In this document: positions 43,540-54,954 of the stretch, piece after piece | How the letters are laid out: every line of letters starts with the position of its first letter | Numbering within the stretch: position 1 is the stretch's first letter | Assembly (NCBI GenBank): GCA_024663395.1 | Contig: JANFAH010000025.1 | Span: 861,832 to 925,831, forward strand | Origin: Pisolithus tinctorius | Taxonomy: Eukaryota > Basidiomycota > Agaricomycetes > Boletales > Pisolithaceae | Length of the DNA: 64,000 nucleotides | Direction of reading: 5' to 3' | Program-made: the position numbers and the translations under genes | The notes under the pieces: generated by a model | Databases searched by the model: none | What the model was told of the DNA's origin: nothing | What the model saw: the letters and a program-made list of their open reading frames with translations, nothing else

Positions 43540-44340
43540 GAAGCAACGAGGTTGGACGGAGGCGAGTAAGAAAGATCAATTCACTCAACATGCCCTCGTG
43601 TTCTGTGTCACTGATGTATGTAGAAACCCAGGGTGGCACCAGGAGCACGGCCCCAGGGTCAAGCATTCTTCCCATGCGATATTCGCATAAGGGCTAGCCT
43701 GATCGCCTGACCAAACGGTTCAACTTCTCCATCATGTACACCATCTCCAGCGGTTGTATTCAGGCAGCGGGTGGCACGAAACGTACATGAGTAGGTACGA
43801 TTATGCATGCACTCACAAGACGTCGGGAGCTCACTACTCCGAGTACCCCTGGGACCAAACAACAGCAGGCTGAACCCTGGCAATGCTTGCGGGTTTCCCA
43901 AAGCCTGCAAATCATGGTCTTTGTTATAGTAATGATCGATTAGTTTCTCCTAAATCAACCAAAGAGTTGACGGGCATCATATTGGTTTCAAGTCTCGAAG
44001 GATGGTCAGCAACAATCATAAGTTTTGGACCCAACCTGAGCGGTGGTTTCACGAGTACTCTCTGCGGGGAGTTTTCCTGCGAAACAAAAATGGCCGAGAC
44101 AACTACGACGTTGACAAACAGCAAGGAGGCAAGAGGAGAGCCTCGTACTAGCAAGCTCCGACCAAGCGTACGTGTGAACTCGTAGAGTGAAAGGATGCAG
44201 GAGCCTCGTATTCCGAGGCTCACACACTGCGAGCCTAACGATAGACTACTTGCACATTCGTGCGGAGGCTATGCACACAGTGAAGTAAAGTCGAAACCTC
44301 GGGATATGAATACTGCATAGTTTTGCCGTCTTCATGGGGA
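43540..44340. repeat. Direct repeat, downstream copy (about 0.8 kb)
   Basis: It pairs with 37,850-38,660. A short part (CATTCTTCCCATGCGAT...GCCTGACCAAACGG, near 43,665) recurs a third time at about 48,245. Confidence 0.65.
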
Positions 44341-44569
44341 GGCGAAGGAGAATACCACAAGTTAGGAAGAGGAGCCTTGAAGGAGCGTCAGCCGACGGTC
44401 GTCTTGGGAGGTGCTCGCGAAGCAGGCAACAACGAATCGTTTGTCGTGGTATTTCAAAAGAGCAATCGGCAACAGTTTCCTAACAGAGTCTTTGCACGGA
44501 AGCAGCTGTGTAGTGACTAGTGCTAGTGGTCGTGACCGTTCAACCTACGAACAACATATGGCAACGCAG

Positions 44570-44725
44570 AGCTATAATGAGGACGACGATGACGTTCAAG
44601 TCAGAACGGAACAGCTCTCTGAGGAACACTCCGAAAAGAAAAGTCCCCGGAAACCATTTCATCGGATTCGTGATACTGCGCAAGAATGACCCACATGAAA
44701 GGGATTGAGGGTCTTGTAAATAGCA
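44570..44725. repeat. Repeat marking the HET duplication boundary (copy 1)
   Basis: The block from GCTATAATGAGGACGACG to TTGTAAATAGCAAAAGATG recurs at 47,878-48,033. The two lie downstream of the two HET genes and are about 3.3 kb apart, so each belongs to one unit of the HET duplication. Confidence 0.75.
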
Positions 44726-44934
44726 AAAGATGCATATATAGTACAAGTGGTAATGATGGAAGGAGAAGTCATTGAGACTCTCGTCGTCCACGGCACGTGA
44801 GTATGAGCGTTTCTCCAGCCCCAGGTATTAAATAAGCAGGTAGCTATTGTGAGAGCTAGCACGAAAAGAAAAACTATCGAGATACAGGACGAGAGGCAGA
44901 CCAGCCCGACTCAGCTCAAACCCCCATACGCGTC

Positions 44935-47829
44935 TCACAGGATTTCTAAGACCTTCGCCCGAATGCTTTTAGAGGTGATGTTAGTCCCGAACCCTGGGAC
45001 GACAATCTCGTTCCATGCAGCGACCCTCTTGTAGGTTCCATTCGACTGTTGTACGAGAAGCAGCGCGTTTGAACGGTTGTCCGAGACGGGCAATCGTCTC
45101 CAGTGCCAGAGTATAGTTGTCGACCGGAGGCATGAAGACGACGGGTAATGGCACAACTTCATTCGGGTCAGAGTCAGTATCAAACTCCGAATCATCACCC
45201 CGGGTAGCTCCACTAACCGGATCTCGGATATGATGAATCCATGGATTCACGAAGACAAATTTCTTTGCCTCGCGTAGTGGGAGATCATCTGCGGTCGTGA
45301 AGTCTACATTTCCAAGTCCCGACACCTTGGCACGATAAAGCTTCGCATTATCACTACATGGGTTCTCGAGACTTTTCACAGAAAAGACGATGCATGGAAG
45401 GTGTAGACGCCGGGTTGCAAAACGGGCGGGAGGAAGATGATTGATCTTGTTATATATAATCCGCGCTTCTTGCCGAGTCAACTTGTCACGTAACGTCTTG
45501 ATGCACCCTTCCATCTCCTCTCCTTCGAGAAACGGAGGGCTGCGGGAAGGTTGGCTGTAAACGGAAAGGGAAGCCGGGAGACAACTGTTGTACGAGGGTG
45601 ACTGTCCTGACAACGCAAGCACAGTGACCTCGCTGGAGCGTGCCACGATCTTTTCCAGGAGATGTCCGAGAGCATCAGCTCCTTCACCGTAGTACGGCTT
45701 GATATCAGACTTGCATATGCCGATGAGAGAATACGCAACGTCTTCCTCGACTGTCGCGCTCCGCGTCGAAGCGAGACGAAGTTTCTCTCGCACCCCGAGA
45801 TCCTCCGGTAAGAACGTGATGATGGTTCTGCGGGGAACTTTGATAACGTCTGCAAGCTCTTCCACGATCTCCGGACATTCCTTGTGGTTTACGCCAGTAT
45901 TGCCAAGGTATGGTTTCCATTTGGAGTCATAGAAAAAGATGACTTTCAGCGAAAGAAGCTCTTGTAGAGTCCATGCTCGGGTCATCCATAAGCTGTGTGC
46001 AAGGTCCCCGGGCTTGGATGGATGCGCTACGCCGACAAGGAATACGAGTGTGGCTACCGAATTCGCATACCGTTTATACATAGATGTAAGAGACTGATTG
46101 AGGATGGAGCTCGTGGACTTGTCGATACAGCAGGTATCTGACCATGCCCAGCTGTAACCAAGTCCGTGGGTCTCCTTGCAAAAATTGCGCAACTTCTCAT
46201 TCGGGGGCGTATCCGGAAGGTTCCACACGGATTTGACTACGTTGACGTTCTGGAATGGCGGTTCGTTCCCCTGCCATACGTGTGAGAACATCACGTATCT
46301 GAAAAAACGTCGAACAACTCGTAGGATCCGTTCGTTGTCTATTTCTGTCGTCATGGACGAAACAAGCTCTTTGAATGACGGGTCAGCCTTGAAGATACGC
46401 ATCCGCTGAAGACCATCACAAAGGCAACCGGAGGTGACATGAATGGCCACAAGGGGACAGTTTTTGAGGATATCGCGAACAGTAAGAACAATAACCCCGA
46501 TCGTCTCAGATGGAGAAATATAGTTCTTTCGTAGTTCTGTGCAGCCGTCATTTGTGGGTACGATGTCCATACAGGAGATACATACGCCTGATTGCAAGGT
46601 CATCAGACTGTTCAATCACCTGCAGAATAGACTTGAAAGCATCAATCGCTTCGTCATACCGTTTCGCCACATGAAGCGCCATGTGCTTCGTCTTGTAGCC
46701 CAATGGGTTGGAGGGCTCCATTTTCACTGCCTATGCGAAAATTGTAGGGAACCGGATTGTACAATGAAACCATGCATACCATGTTTGCATCCTGCAGCGC
46801 ATCCTCCCACAATCCGTTCGCCGCTCGATTTTTGCTCCGCCTGATAAACAGACCTGCGGGACTTTGAGGGCCGATGGACAGCGCAGCAAATCCCGAAGCT
46901 TTATCGCCAACATGTTCAACCATCGTAACGCATTTTTAGTGAAATCTGATGGCAGACATTAACATGGACATCAACCAGACTGGCAGCTACAAACAAAGCG
47001 GACCGGTGATCCAGTCTGCAGTTGACTTGCTCCTCAGGATCTCCTCGTCTGATGTCCCTATGATGTTGAGGAGAATCTCAACAGCTTCGGCTGCACGTTC
47101 TTCAGCATAGAGGGTTTCGCACAACTGTTGCTGAGCAACGATGTCTGGTTCATTGAAACTCCACCCAAAAATCTTCATGGAGGATTAGACTAATAGATAG
47201 TAAGGGTAGAAAGACCTACGAGCGAGATCGTCACTAAGGGGGGACACTGTTTGTCCTTGGGGGCTAGGCTCCTCGCACGCTCGATCAGTGGTATCGCACG
47301 TCCGTAATCTCCGTTCTTCATGTACATTACTGCAAGGACCTGCGGAGTGTATCAGAAGTGATACTTACAAGTTTGGATTGCCCAAAGCACATGCCTGGGT
47401 GTAAAGACAAGTGGCCTCGTTATCATTGTCATCGTTTGCACTCGTTGCAAAGTACTCTACGCGTGTTATCGTCTTGCTTGATGTCCGGATTCGAACACAA
47501 GGATTGCCTGAGTGGGATGTACAGTAAGGTTATTGTGGTAACGACCTAGATTATGTGGCGTACCTTCAGTAGTAAGAGAAATCTGATTTCGTGCAGCTCA
47601 CAGACATGAAAGGCAAGGTCGAATGTCCGTAGTGCACCATCAGAATCACCAAGGCCAAGCAGAGCAACCGCCATCGCAATATGGGCGATGGGCGACGGCT
47701 GATCCTGGAGGGACTTCGGGTGCACATGAGTGAGCATTCGCAGCGAGTAGTGAGCCTAGAGACAGATGATAGTAAGGGAGGTAAATATGGGGTGCGTGCG
47801 AGGGTCGCGATTCCTCGTCGGAGGGTCAA
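44935..47829 (-). CDS. TPR-HET domain protein (vegetative incompatibility type)
   Basis: N-terminal exons (47,829 to about 46,620) carry tetratricopeptide-type helices: IAMAVALLGLGDSDGALRTF, AVMYMKNGDYGRAIPLIERA, LCETLYAEERAAEAVEILL and LWEDALQDANM followed by HVAKRYDEAIDAFKSIL. The C-terminal exon is a HET domain: YVMFSHVW, YSWAWSDTCCIDK, WMTRAWTLQELL, EEDVAYSLIGI and SPSYNSCLPASLSVY. HET domains trigger cell death in fungal non-self recognition. I saw no P-loop NTPase. Near 45,070 one extra base shifts the frame relative to the paralogue; the conserved ending (TYKRVAAWNEIVVPGFGTN) is read only in the shifted frame, so the tail of about 45 residues is altered or the gene is decaying. The 5' end is not resolved. 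Confidence 0.8.
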
Positions 47830-47877
47830 GCTTTCACTGCACGGACGATGCTACGCCAAGATGAACAATGTCTGTAG

Positions 47878-48033
47878 GGCTATAATGAGGACGACCGTGA
47901 CGTTGAAATCGGAACGGAAGAGCTTTCTGGGGGCACTCCGAAAACCCCCAGGAAGCCATGTCATCGAATTCGTGATAACGCACGAGAATTACTTGCATGA
48001 ACGGGATTGAGGATCTTGTAAATGGCAAAGGAT
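47878..48033. repeat. Repeat marking the HET duplication boundary (copy 2)
   Basis: Copy of 44,570-44,725 in the same orientation. Confidence 0.75.
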
Positions 48034-48145
48034 GTACATATCACGCCGTCGCTCTCGTAGTCCTGGTCTTCGCACCTCCGGTCCTAGCACCACCCTCCCG
48101 CTTCTCCCCCTCCTTCGACTTCGCGCCCGCCATAGTACGGAGTAT
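48034..48145 (-). pseudogene. Fragment of the 3' end of the disordered-protein gene
   Basis: About 110 bp here (CGCTGTCGCTCTCGTAGTCC-like text, then TTCGCGCC(C/T)GCC) match 54,890-54,975 at the 3' end of the gene at 54,955-56,131. It carries no gene of its own. Confidence 0.6.
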
Positions 48146-48525
48146 TATAGGAGTAAAACATTAACCACACCCCCACGCCGTGGTACTCACAAAGCAACGA
48201 GGCTAGTCGAAGATCGGTTCAAATCAACATACCAAGCGTCAGATATTCTTCCCATGCGATGTTGGAACAAGGGCCAACCTGATCGCCTGAGCAAACAGTT
48301 GTACTTCTCCTTCAAGGAACTCGGCAACAACACTCACTAGTACAAGTGGTAAAGTAATACATGGAAGGCGAAGTCATTGAGACTGTTGTCGTCTACGGGC
48401 TATGGAATATATGTATGGACACTTCTCCAACCCTGTCGCAGGTATTACATGAACATTCAAGCAACGGCAAGGAAAACGACCGATAAAGGACGAAAGGCAG
48501 GTCGACCCAACTGAGCCCAAACCCG

Positions 48526-51480
48526 TCACCGGATTCTTAAGACTTTCGCCCGCATGTCCTCAGGGATATTGGTTCCAAGTCCCGGGAGGACAATCTGGCT
48601 GTCTGCAGCGACTCTTTTGTATTCTTCAATCGACTGATTTTCGACTCGCACGAGAAGCCACCCGTTGAACGGCTGACTGAGGCCAGCGATCATCCGTAGG
48701 GCCCGGTCACAGTTATCAGACTCCGAGGCAGGTCGCCAGGCAACCTCACTACTCGGACCTCGGAGTTGACGAATCCACGGATGCACGAAGACGAATTTCC
48801 GTGACTTGTCCACCGGGAGATCGTCTGTGGTCGTGAACTCCACTTTTCCAATCCCTGATACCTTTGCACAGTATAACTCCTCCTTTCCTTCGCATGACTT
48901 TTCGAGACTCTTCACAGGCAAGACGATGCATGGAAGGTTTAAATGTCGGTTCGTAAACGTAGGTGGGTTCCTGATGGAATTATAGATTTTCAGGGCTCTA
49001 TCCAGGGGTAACTTGTCACGTAATTCCATGATGCGTGTTTCCAGTTCTTCCCCTTCGAGTAACGGAAGGTCGTAAGGAGTCTCCTTGTAAACGGAAATGG
49101 AAGCCGGGAGACAACTGTTGTATGACGATGACTTCCCAGACCATGCGAGCACAGTTACCTCGCCGGTACGGTCTACAATCTCTGCCAAGAGTTGGCCAAG
49201 AGCGTCGGCTCCTTTGCCGTACTCAGGTATGATATCGGACTGGAATATGCCGATAAGAGAATACGCGATATCTTCCCGCTCCGTCGCATTGCGCGTCGAA
49301 GCGAGACGGAGTTTTTCGCGCACCCCGAGATCGTCCGGAGAGAACGAAACGATGGTTCCAGGGGCAATCTTGATAGCGTCTGCTAGCTCCTGCATGATCT
49401 TCGGAGAGTCCTTGTGGTTCGGACCACTCTCGCCAAGGTATAGTTCCCATTCGGAGTCATAGAAAAGGATGGTCTTTGGTGAAAGAAGCTCTTGCAAAGT
49501 CCATGCTCGTGTCATCCATCGACTACGCGTAAGGTCACCCGGCTTGGACGGATGCGCAACGTCGGCAAGGAATACAAGCGTGGCTGTCGAATTCGCATAC
49601 CAGCGGAACATTGATTTAAGAGATTTTTTGTAGATGAAGTCGTTCTTCTTTTGAATACAACACGTATCTGACCATGCCCAGTCATAACCAAGTTCGCGTG
49701 TTTTCTTGCAGAAATTGCGCAACTTCTCATTCAGGGGCTTGTTCGAAAGGTTCCGCACTGATTTGACTTCGTTAACGTCCTCGAATGACGGCTCCTGCCC
49801 CGTGCTCTCGGGGCAATTCCATACATGCGAGAACATGACGTATCCGAAGAAACTTTCAACCTCCAGCCGGATCTGCTTCTCGTCCACTTTTGTCGTCATG
49901 GATGAAACAAGTTTTTTGAACCTCGGATCAACCTTGAAGCTATGCCTCCGCTTGGTCTGATCGCGAAGGCGACCAGTAGTACTGTTGATAACGACGAGGG
50001 GGCAATTATTGAGGAAATCGTCAACGATCACATTAATAACGTTAGTCGTGTCGGATGGAGAAACATAGTTCTTGCGCAGTTCTGTGAAGCCGTCATTTGT
50101 GGGTATTATGTTGACACAGGAGGTACATACGCTTGATTGCAGGATCATGCGACTGTTCGATCGCTTTTAGCATAAACTCGAAAGCATTGATCGCTTCACC
50201 GTACTGTCCCGCTCCATGAAGTGCCGCATGCTTGGCCTCATAGCCCCAAGGGCTGGAGGGTTCCATTTCCACTGCCTACACAGCAATTGTAGAGAACCGA
50301 CTCATACAAGAAGGATACCAATGCATACCTCGTTCGCATCTTGTAGGGCAAGTTCCCACAATCCTTTTGCCGCTTGGGCTTTGCTCCGCTCAATAAGACT
50401 CGGAAGACTGGGGGACAACGCAGTAAAGTCCTGTGTTATTGTACCGTCATGTTCTGTAGATCCGAAGGCAACATGTTCACCTACACTGTTGTCAAAATAC
50501 TTTGAGGGAAGGACGTCTTTGAGATTGTGGACCGCGATTTTCCCATCAGCAGATCCACATGCAAGATATCTCCCGCTTGGCGAGAGAGCGACGCAGTTAA
50601 TCTCCGTAGCATGTATGATGGTGCCACCGATCTGCTTGTGCGACACGCAATCCCATAGCGAAACCGAAGAGCCTGCGGCACATGCAACGAATCTGCCGTT
50701 GGATGCTACAGGTACCCGAGGTTTGTTTTCATGGATCGACCACTCGGAAGATATAGATTTGGAAATGTCGAAGCAGGTGATTTTTCCCTGGCTCCCGACG
50801 AACAGTTGCTGGCCATCAGATGACCAGGTCAACGGAGTGCGCGACAATGAATTGGTTGAACCCTTTTTGCCTGAATCGAACAAGATACTGCCATTGTGGG
50901 TACTGTAGACGAGGCAGCCGTGATCACGGGAGACGGTGGCAAATCGACTGCCGTCTGGGGAGAACTTGACACCGGAAACGTGAGGGTGTGGAAGGGGAGG
51001 AAGGAGCCGTTTACCGGAAGCGATGCTGAATATCCGGGCATGGTTCCAGTCCACGGACACAACTTTAGTGCTGTCGCTCGAGATGTCGGCCCCCATTACA
51101 TCGCTGCAATGTTCTGTGAACTCGAGCACTTTTCCATGAGTGGCCGCATCCCAGACGGTTGCTCTCCCTCCACGGGCTCCGGTCACGATCCGCTGGCCAT
51201 CCTGGGAAACAACAACAGAAAAGATCTTGCCACTCGCTTGCATGGTTGGACCCTGTTGCTGTCCATCTTCAATCTTCCATCGACGAATTTTACCGTTGTG
51301 GTATCCTCCTATGACCTGACTTTCGTCTGCAAAGGCGACTGCGCGTACATCGCCTTGAGATGCAATTTCGATCCGTTTCGTATCTTAGTTATCACAGAGA
51401 ACTGTCAGTGGGGCCGCCTCAGCCTCTCTGACTGCTGGTACGCACCCATCGTCGCCGCTGGCGAGCCTGATATCACAAAG
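48526..51480 (-). CDS. WD40-TPR-HET protein
   Basis: Paralogue of the 44,935 gene with a different front end. The first exons (from about 51,480; start not resolved, with an in-frame TAA near 51,388 unless an intron is present) and 51,243-50,302 encode seven WD40-like blades, for example VRAVAFADESQVIGGYHNG, IFSVVVSQDGQRIVTGARGG, VSGVKFSPDGSRFATVSRD and INCVALSPSGRYLACGSADG, enough for one propeller. A TPR-like segment follows (LWELALQDANE, AGQYGEAINAFEFMLKAI), then the HET domain with YVMFSHVW, YDWAWSDTCCIQK, WMTRAWTLQELL, REDIAYSLIGIF and SSYNSCLPASISVY, ending EEYKRVAADSQIVLPGLGTN. The HET exon is open to its stop. The likely role is allorecognition or cell-death control, inferred from the family. 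Confidence 0.82.
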
Positions 51481-51545
51481 TGACTTATCCTGGAGTTCAG
51501 AGGGGAAAAAGAGCTGGATGCATCGCAGACTTGCTCACGGCACCC

Positions 51546-51553
51546 AATATATA
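51546..51553 (-). promoter_or_regulatory. Candidate TATA box of the WD40-HET gene
   Basis: AATATATA on the plus strand (TATATATT on the minus) lies about 70 bp upstream of the first WD40 exon. Confidence 0.4.
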
Positions 51554-51789
51554 GGCTGCAGGTCCCTCAAGCTTGCCTCAAGCTATTGATACGGATCAGT
51601 CTACGCGTCCAAAATCACATTGTGTTCATCAAAATCAGGATGTCGACGAAGATCTGGCAGTGCGGCATTACGAGTTTAGTAATGACCGATTGATCCCTGA
51701 GCATGATTATATGTCTCCACACAAGTTCCGGTGTTTTCCTCTGCGGAGGTCACGCATGGGGCAAGTGTTGGCAAAAATGTGTTAAGAAA

Positions 51790-54640
51790 GATGCGGTGAG
51801 TCTTGGCATGTAGATATCCGATCTAGCGAACGTGCCAATGCCCTCTGCCCCACGCTCTGTCAATCTTTTGGCGTCTCCTTGTCCTCGCACTCGCCAATAC
51901 CCTCAAACCCCCACCTCCTCTCCACAGAATCCGAACCCTGCCCACAAAACACGCGATGATGAGGATAAAACACATCCGGGTCGCACCCCTTGTCAGTAAC
52001 AGCAAGCTTGTCCACGTGTGCACGACCCCAGCAAGATGGGAGAGGTAGGATGTAATACCACAGACGGCGATATCGTCTCCGACCAGCATCTCTGTCTATG
52101 AATGCGCACATCAGTTTGGGCACTTCAGTGCACACAACAGCAGCAAAATGCTCTTTCCTGTCCCACATTCGGTGGATATAATGATAATGTCCAGTGAACT
52201 TCGATGTATCATCAATTGCGGTGGACCCTCATTTAGTGCATGGCGTGTGTCCTAGGAATGAGTATCTGATGCCCATCCATCGATTTTGGGCGTTGGTTCT
52301 TCCCAGTTTCTGCAATATGCAATTTGTGGTTGATGGATTGGCACCCTGGGTTTAAATTGCCGCTGCCCAGTTTATGTGAGGAGATACATATTCCTTTGAT
52401 CATGCTTCTGACGGCTTTTGATAAACCATATGGAGATCGCAGACTCCAACGGAATGCGTCAACGCTGCGATCATTTGGGAAGGGCATCAATCGATTATCT
52501 CGAGGATGCAAAGCAAGCCGGCCCTTTTGCGGTGTTCCAAGCCTCTCCTGAAGGTGATATTCTAGCACTGTTTGAAAGTGTGTATCATTACGGAAAGCCC
52601 GGGACCCCGCTCCAAGTTCTGGGCATTTGGTCCGACCTATGTATGCAGCAGCACTGAAGCCACACCGCAGTTTTCTTTGCGACGGACCACCCGTTCGTGT
52701 AGTATACAACTGTCACATGGCGAGCCGCTTAGCTTTAGCCCTAACTCTTCGTTAGATGGTCAGCACTCTACAGTGTTCTCGCAGATGGAAGGGTATCGAC
52801 TCGAGTAATTCATCCGTCAATCCCATCTCACCCCGGTTTTACCCGTCTACACCAATACCTTCCTAGCAGCAAGAAATATGCATGGGTGACTTACCGGCGT
52901 CGGCGCGGTGATGTTTGGCATGCATGTAGACTCCGATCCAATCCCTCTGTCCCACAATCGGTCCTGCCAAATCTTTGGGCTTCTCCGTTTCGCTGATACC
53001 CTCAATCCTTCACTTCCTCTCCCCAGGATCTGAACCCTACCCCAAAAACCACAACCTCACGCAATGATAACGATAAAACACATTCAGGTCGCATCCCGCA
53101 CGGCGAAATTATCACTGTCAACATTGTCGACAGGCCAATACCGCAGTTACTGATCTTCAGAGCTTGAGCATCATATATCTCTAACCTCTCAAAACCTTTG
53201 AGAGTGTAGTCACTTCCGTGACACACGTGCATATTTTGTTCGAGCATCTATCCCCCGACTCATGTAAGTGATGTAACGATCACACGCAGTCCATCTCTGT
53301 GCTCAGATGTTAAGTAAGTAATGTTTCTGTGCCATCACTCGCCCAGCAGATACCCCCACAGGGAAGGACAACAGCGAAGTTAATCCTCCAAGCGTCTAAC
53401 CTCGGTAAATCTTGCTCTCAAGATACCAGACTCCACATAATCAACTACAGTATGCGCAGATCAGTGTGTATCAATATGAACTGGAGCTTCGAAATCGCGC
53501 CTTTACAATGCAGCTGTTGGTCCCTGGAGATTCAGGAGTTGTAGTCGGCTCTCGAAGTGTGCTGCCGAGTGCTTTTGGTAGCACCCTGAACTTCATCCAT
53601 TCACGGATGGCGGTGAACGCGGTGGTATGGCGGCTTCATTCGCTGACACTTTGCTCAGCGTAACCTAGTCATCTCCACACGCTCCGACGTCTACATACTC
53701 TGTCACATATTCATATTTCTAGCGATGTTTGAATGCCTTCCATGTGGAGTTCCGCAGACCGCATTTCTTCAGATAATAATGTTAACCTCGCACCACGTAG
53801 GTACCATGGCACGGGGATGTGGTTGGCCCTTTGCTTATCTGCTATTTGACAGTTTGATATCCTCGCCATGCGGTGCGCAAGGGAACTTCGTGAGTTGCTG
53901 ATATCTATGTGCATGTTACAAGTGAGTGCCAAACACGTTCCAGGGTACAGATGGATTTTCAAATAGCTGGTCACATTCAACGAGTATGATGGAAGTGAAG
54001 CTGCGACCGCGAAAACAGACGGTGCGGTCACAGCTGAGTCAGTGTCCTGTCGTCATCGATTGGTTTTACGCCTTCGTACTCCCCGGCTTCTGCAATTTGC
54101 AATCCGTGGTCGGCGGATTGGCGCCCCCATTTCAAATTGCCGTTACCCAAGGATTCGGGTGCCCCAGGGGCCCTGTCCATCCAGTCATACTCAGCTCATG
54201 TGAGGAAATGGATATTGTTCTGATCATGCTTCCGACGGCTTGAGATAATCCATACGGAGGTCGCGAGCTCCGGTGTGATCCTCGACGTTGTGGTAGTTTG
54301 GAGAGGGCGTCAATTGATTATCTCCAGCATGCAAAGATAGCCGGTCCTTTTGCCGTGTTCCAAGCCTTACCTGAAGGTGACATTCGAGCACTGTTTGAAA
54401 GTGTGTATCATTACGGAAAGCCCGGGACCCCGCTCCAGGTTCTGGGCATTTGATGGCATATCTATGCAGTTGCGCTGTGGCCACACCGCAGTTTTCCGTC
54501 GATTACTTTCCCTCCACAGTCTACACCCCTTACACTCCGCTGACAAAAATCTGTGTACCACTCTCATCACAGACTGAATGCTCACACTCCTCGCACCGAA
54601 CACCACATCTCATTCCGCCTTCTTTGCACAAGTAGCTGTG
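51790..54640. repeat. Diverged tandem duplication of unknown segment
   Basis: About 51,790-52,720 and about 52,890-54,480 share several blocks in the same order: the region with ATGATnA(G/C)GATAAAACACAT (51,957 and 53,066), and the near-identical GTGTGTATCATTACGGAAAG block (52,577 and 54,401). On the plus strand the latter reads AGPFAVFQASPEGDILALFE / AGPFAVFQALPEGDIRALFE then SVYHYGKPGTPLQVLGI; the plus frame has fewer amino-acid differences than the minus frame, so a plus-strand coding relic is likely. The product is unknown, and the second copy stops directly after LGI. Confidence 0.6.
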
Positions 54641-54954
54641 TCGAACGTTCCTTGCGACGTGGGTCACTACTCGTCGTCGTTCTCATCAGCAATTTTGTTT
54701 CCCAGGTCGCGTCGGGTATTCCTTCCATGCCATCTTAGGGTCTACACAAACCAAATGACTCTTGCCTGCCTGGAGAGTGTAGACAAGTACATTATCTATA
54801 GTTCAGACAAAAGATCCCCCAACTGTGTGTTGTAGTAATAATACATGATAATACAAATTCACTGAAATCAGAAAAAAGATCATCACGTCCTGGATCGCGC
54901 TGTCGCTCTCGTAGTCCTGGTCTTCGCACCACCGCTCTCCTCCTTTTCCCCCTC

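Noticed and set aside
52233..52709. 158-codon minus-strand open frame as a gene
   Set aside because: In the duplicated copy the antisense frame diverges faster than the plus frame, which argues that the minus frame is not the coding one.
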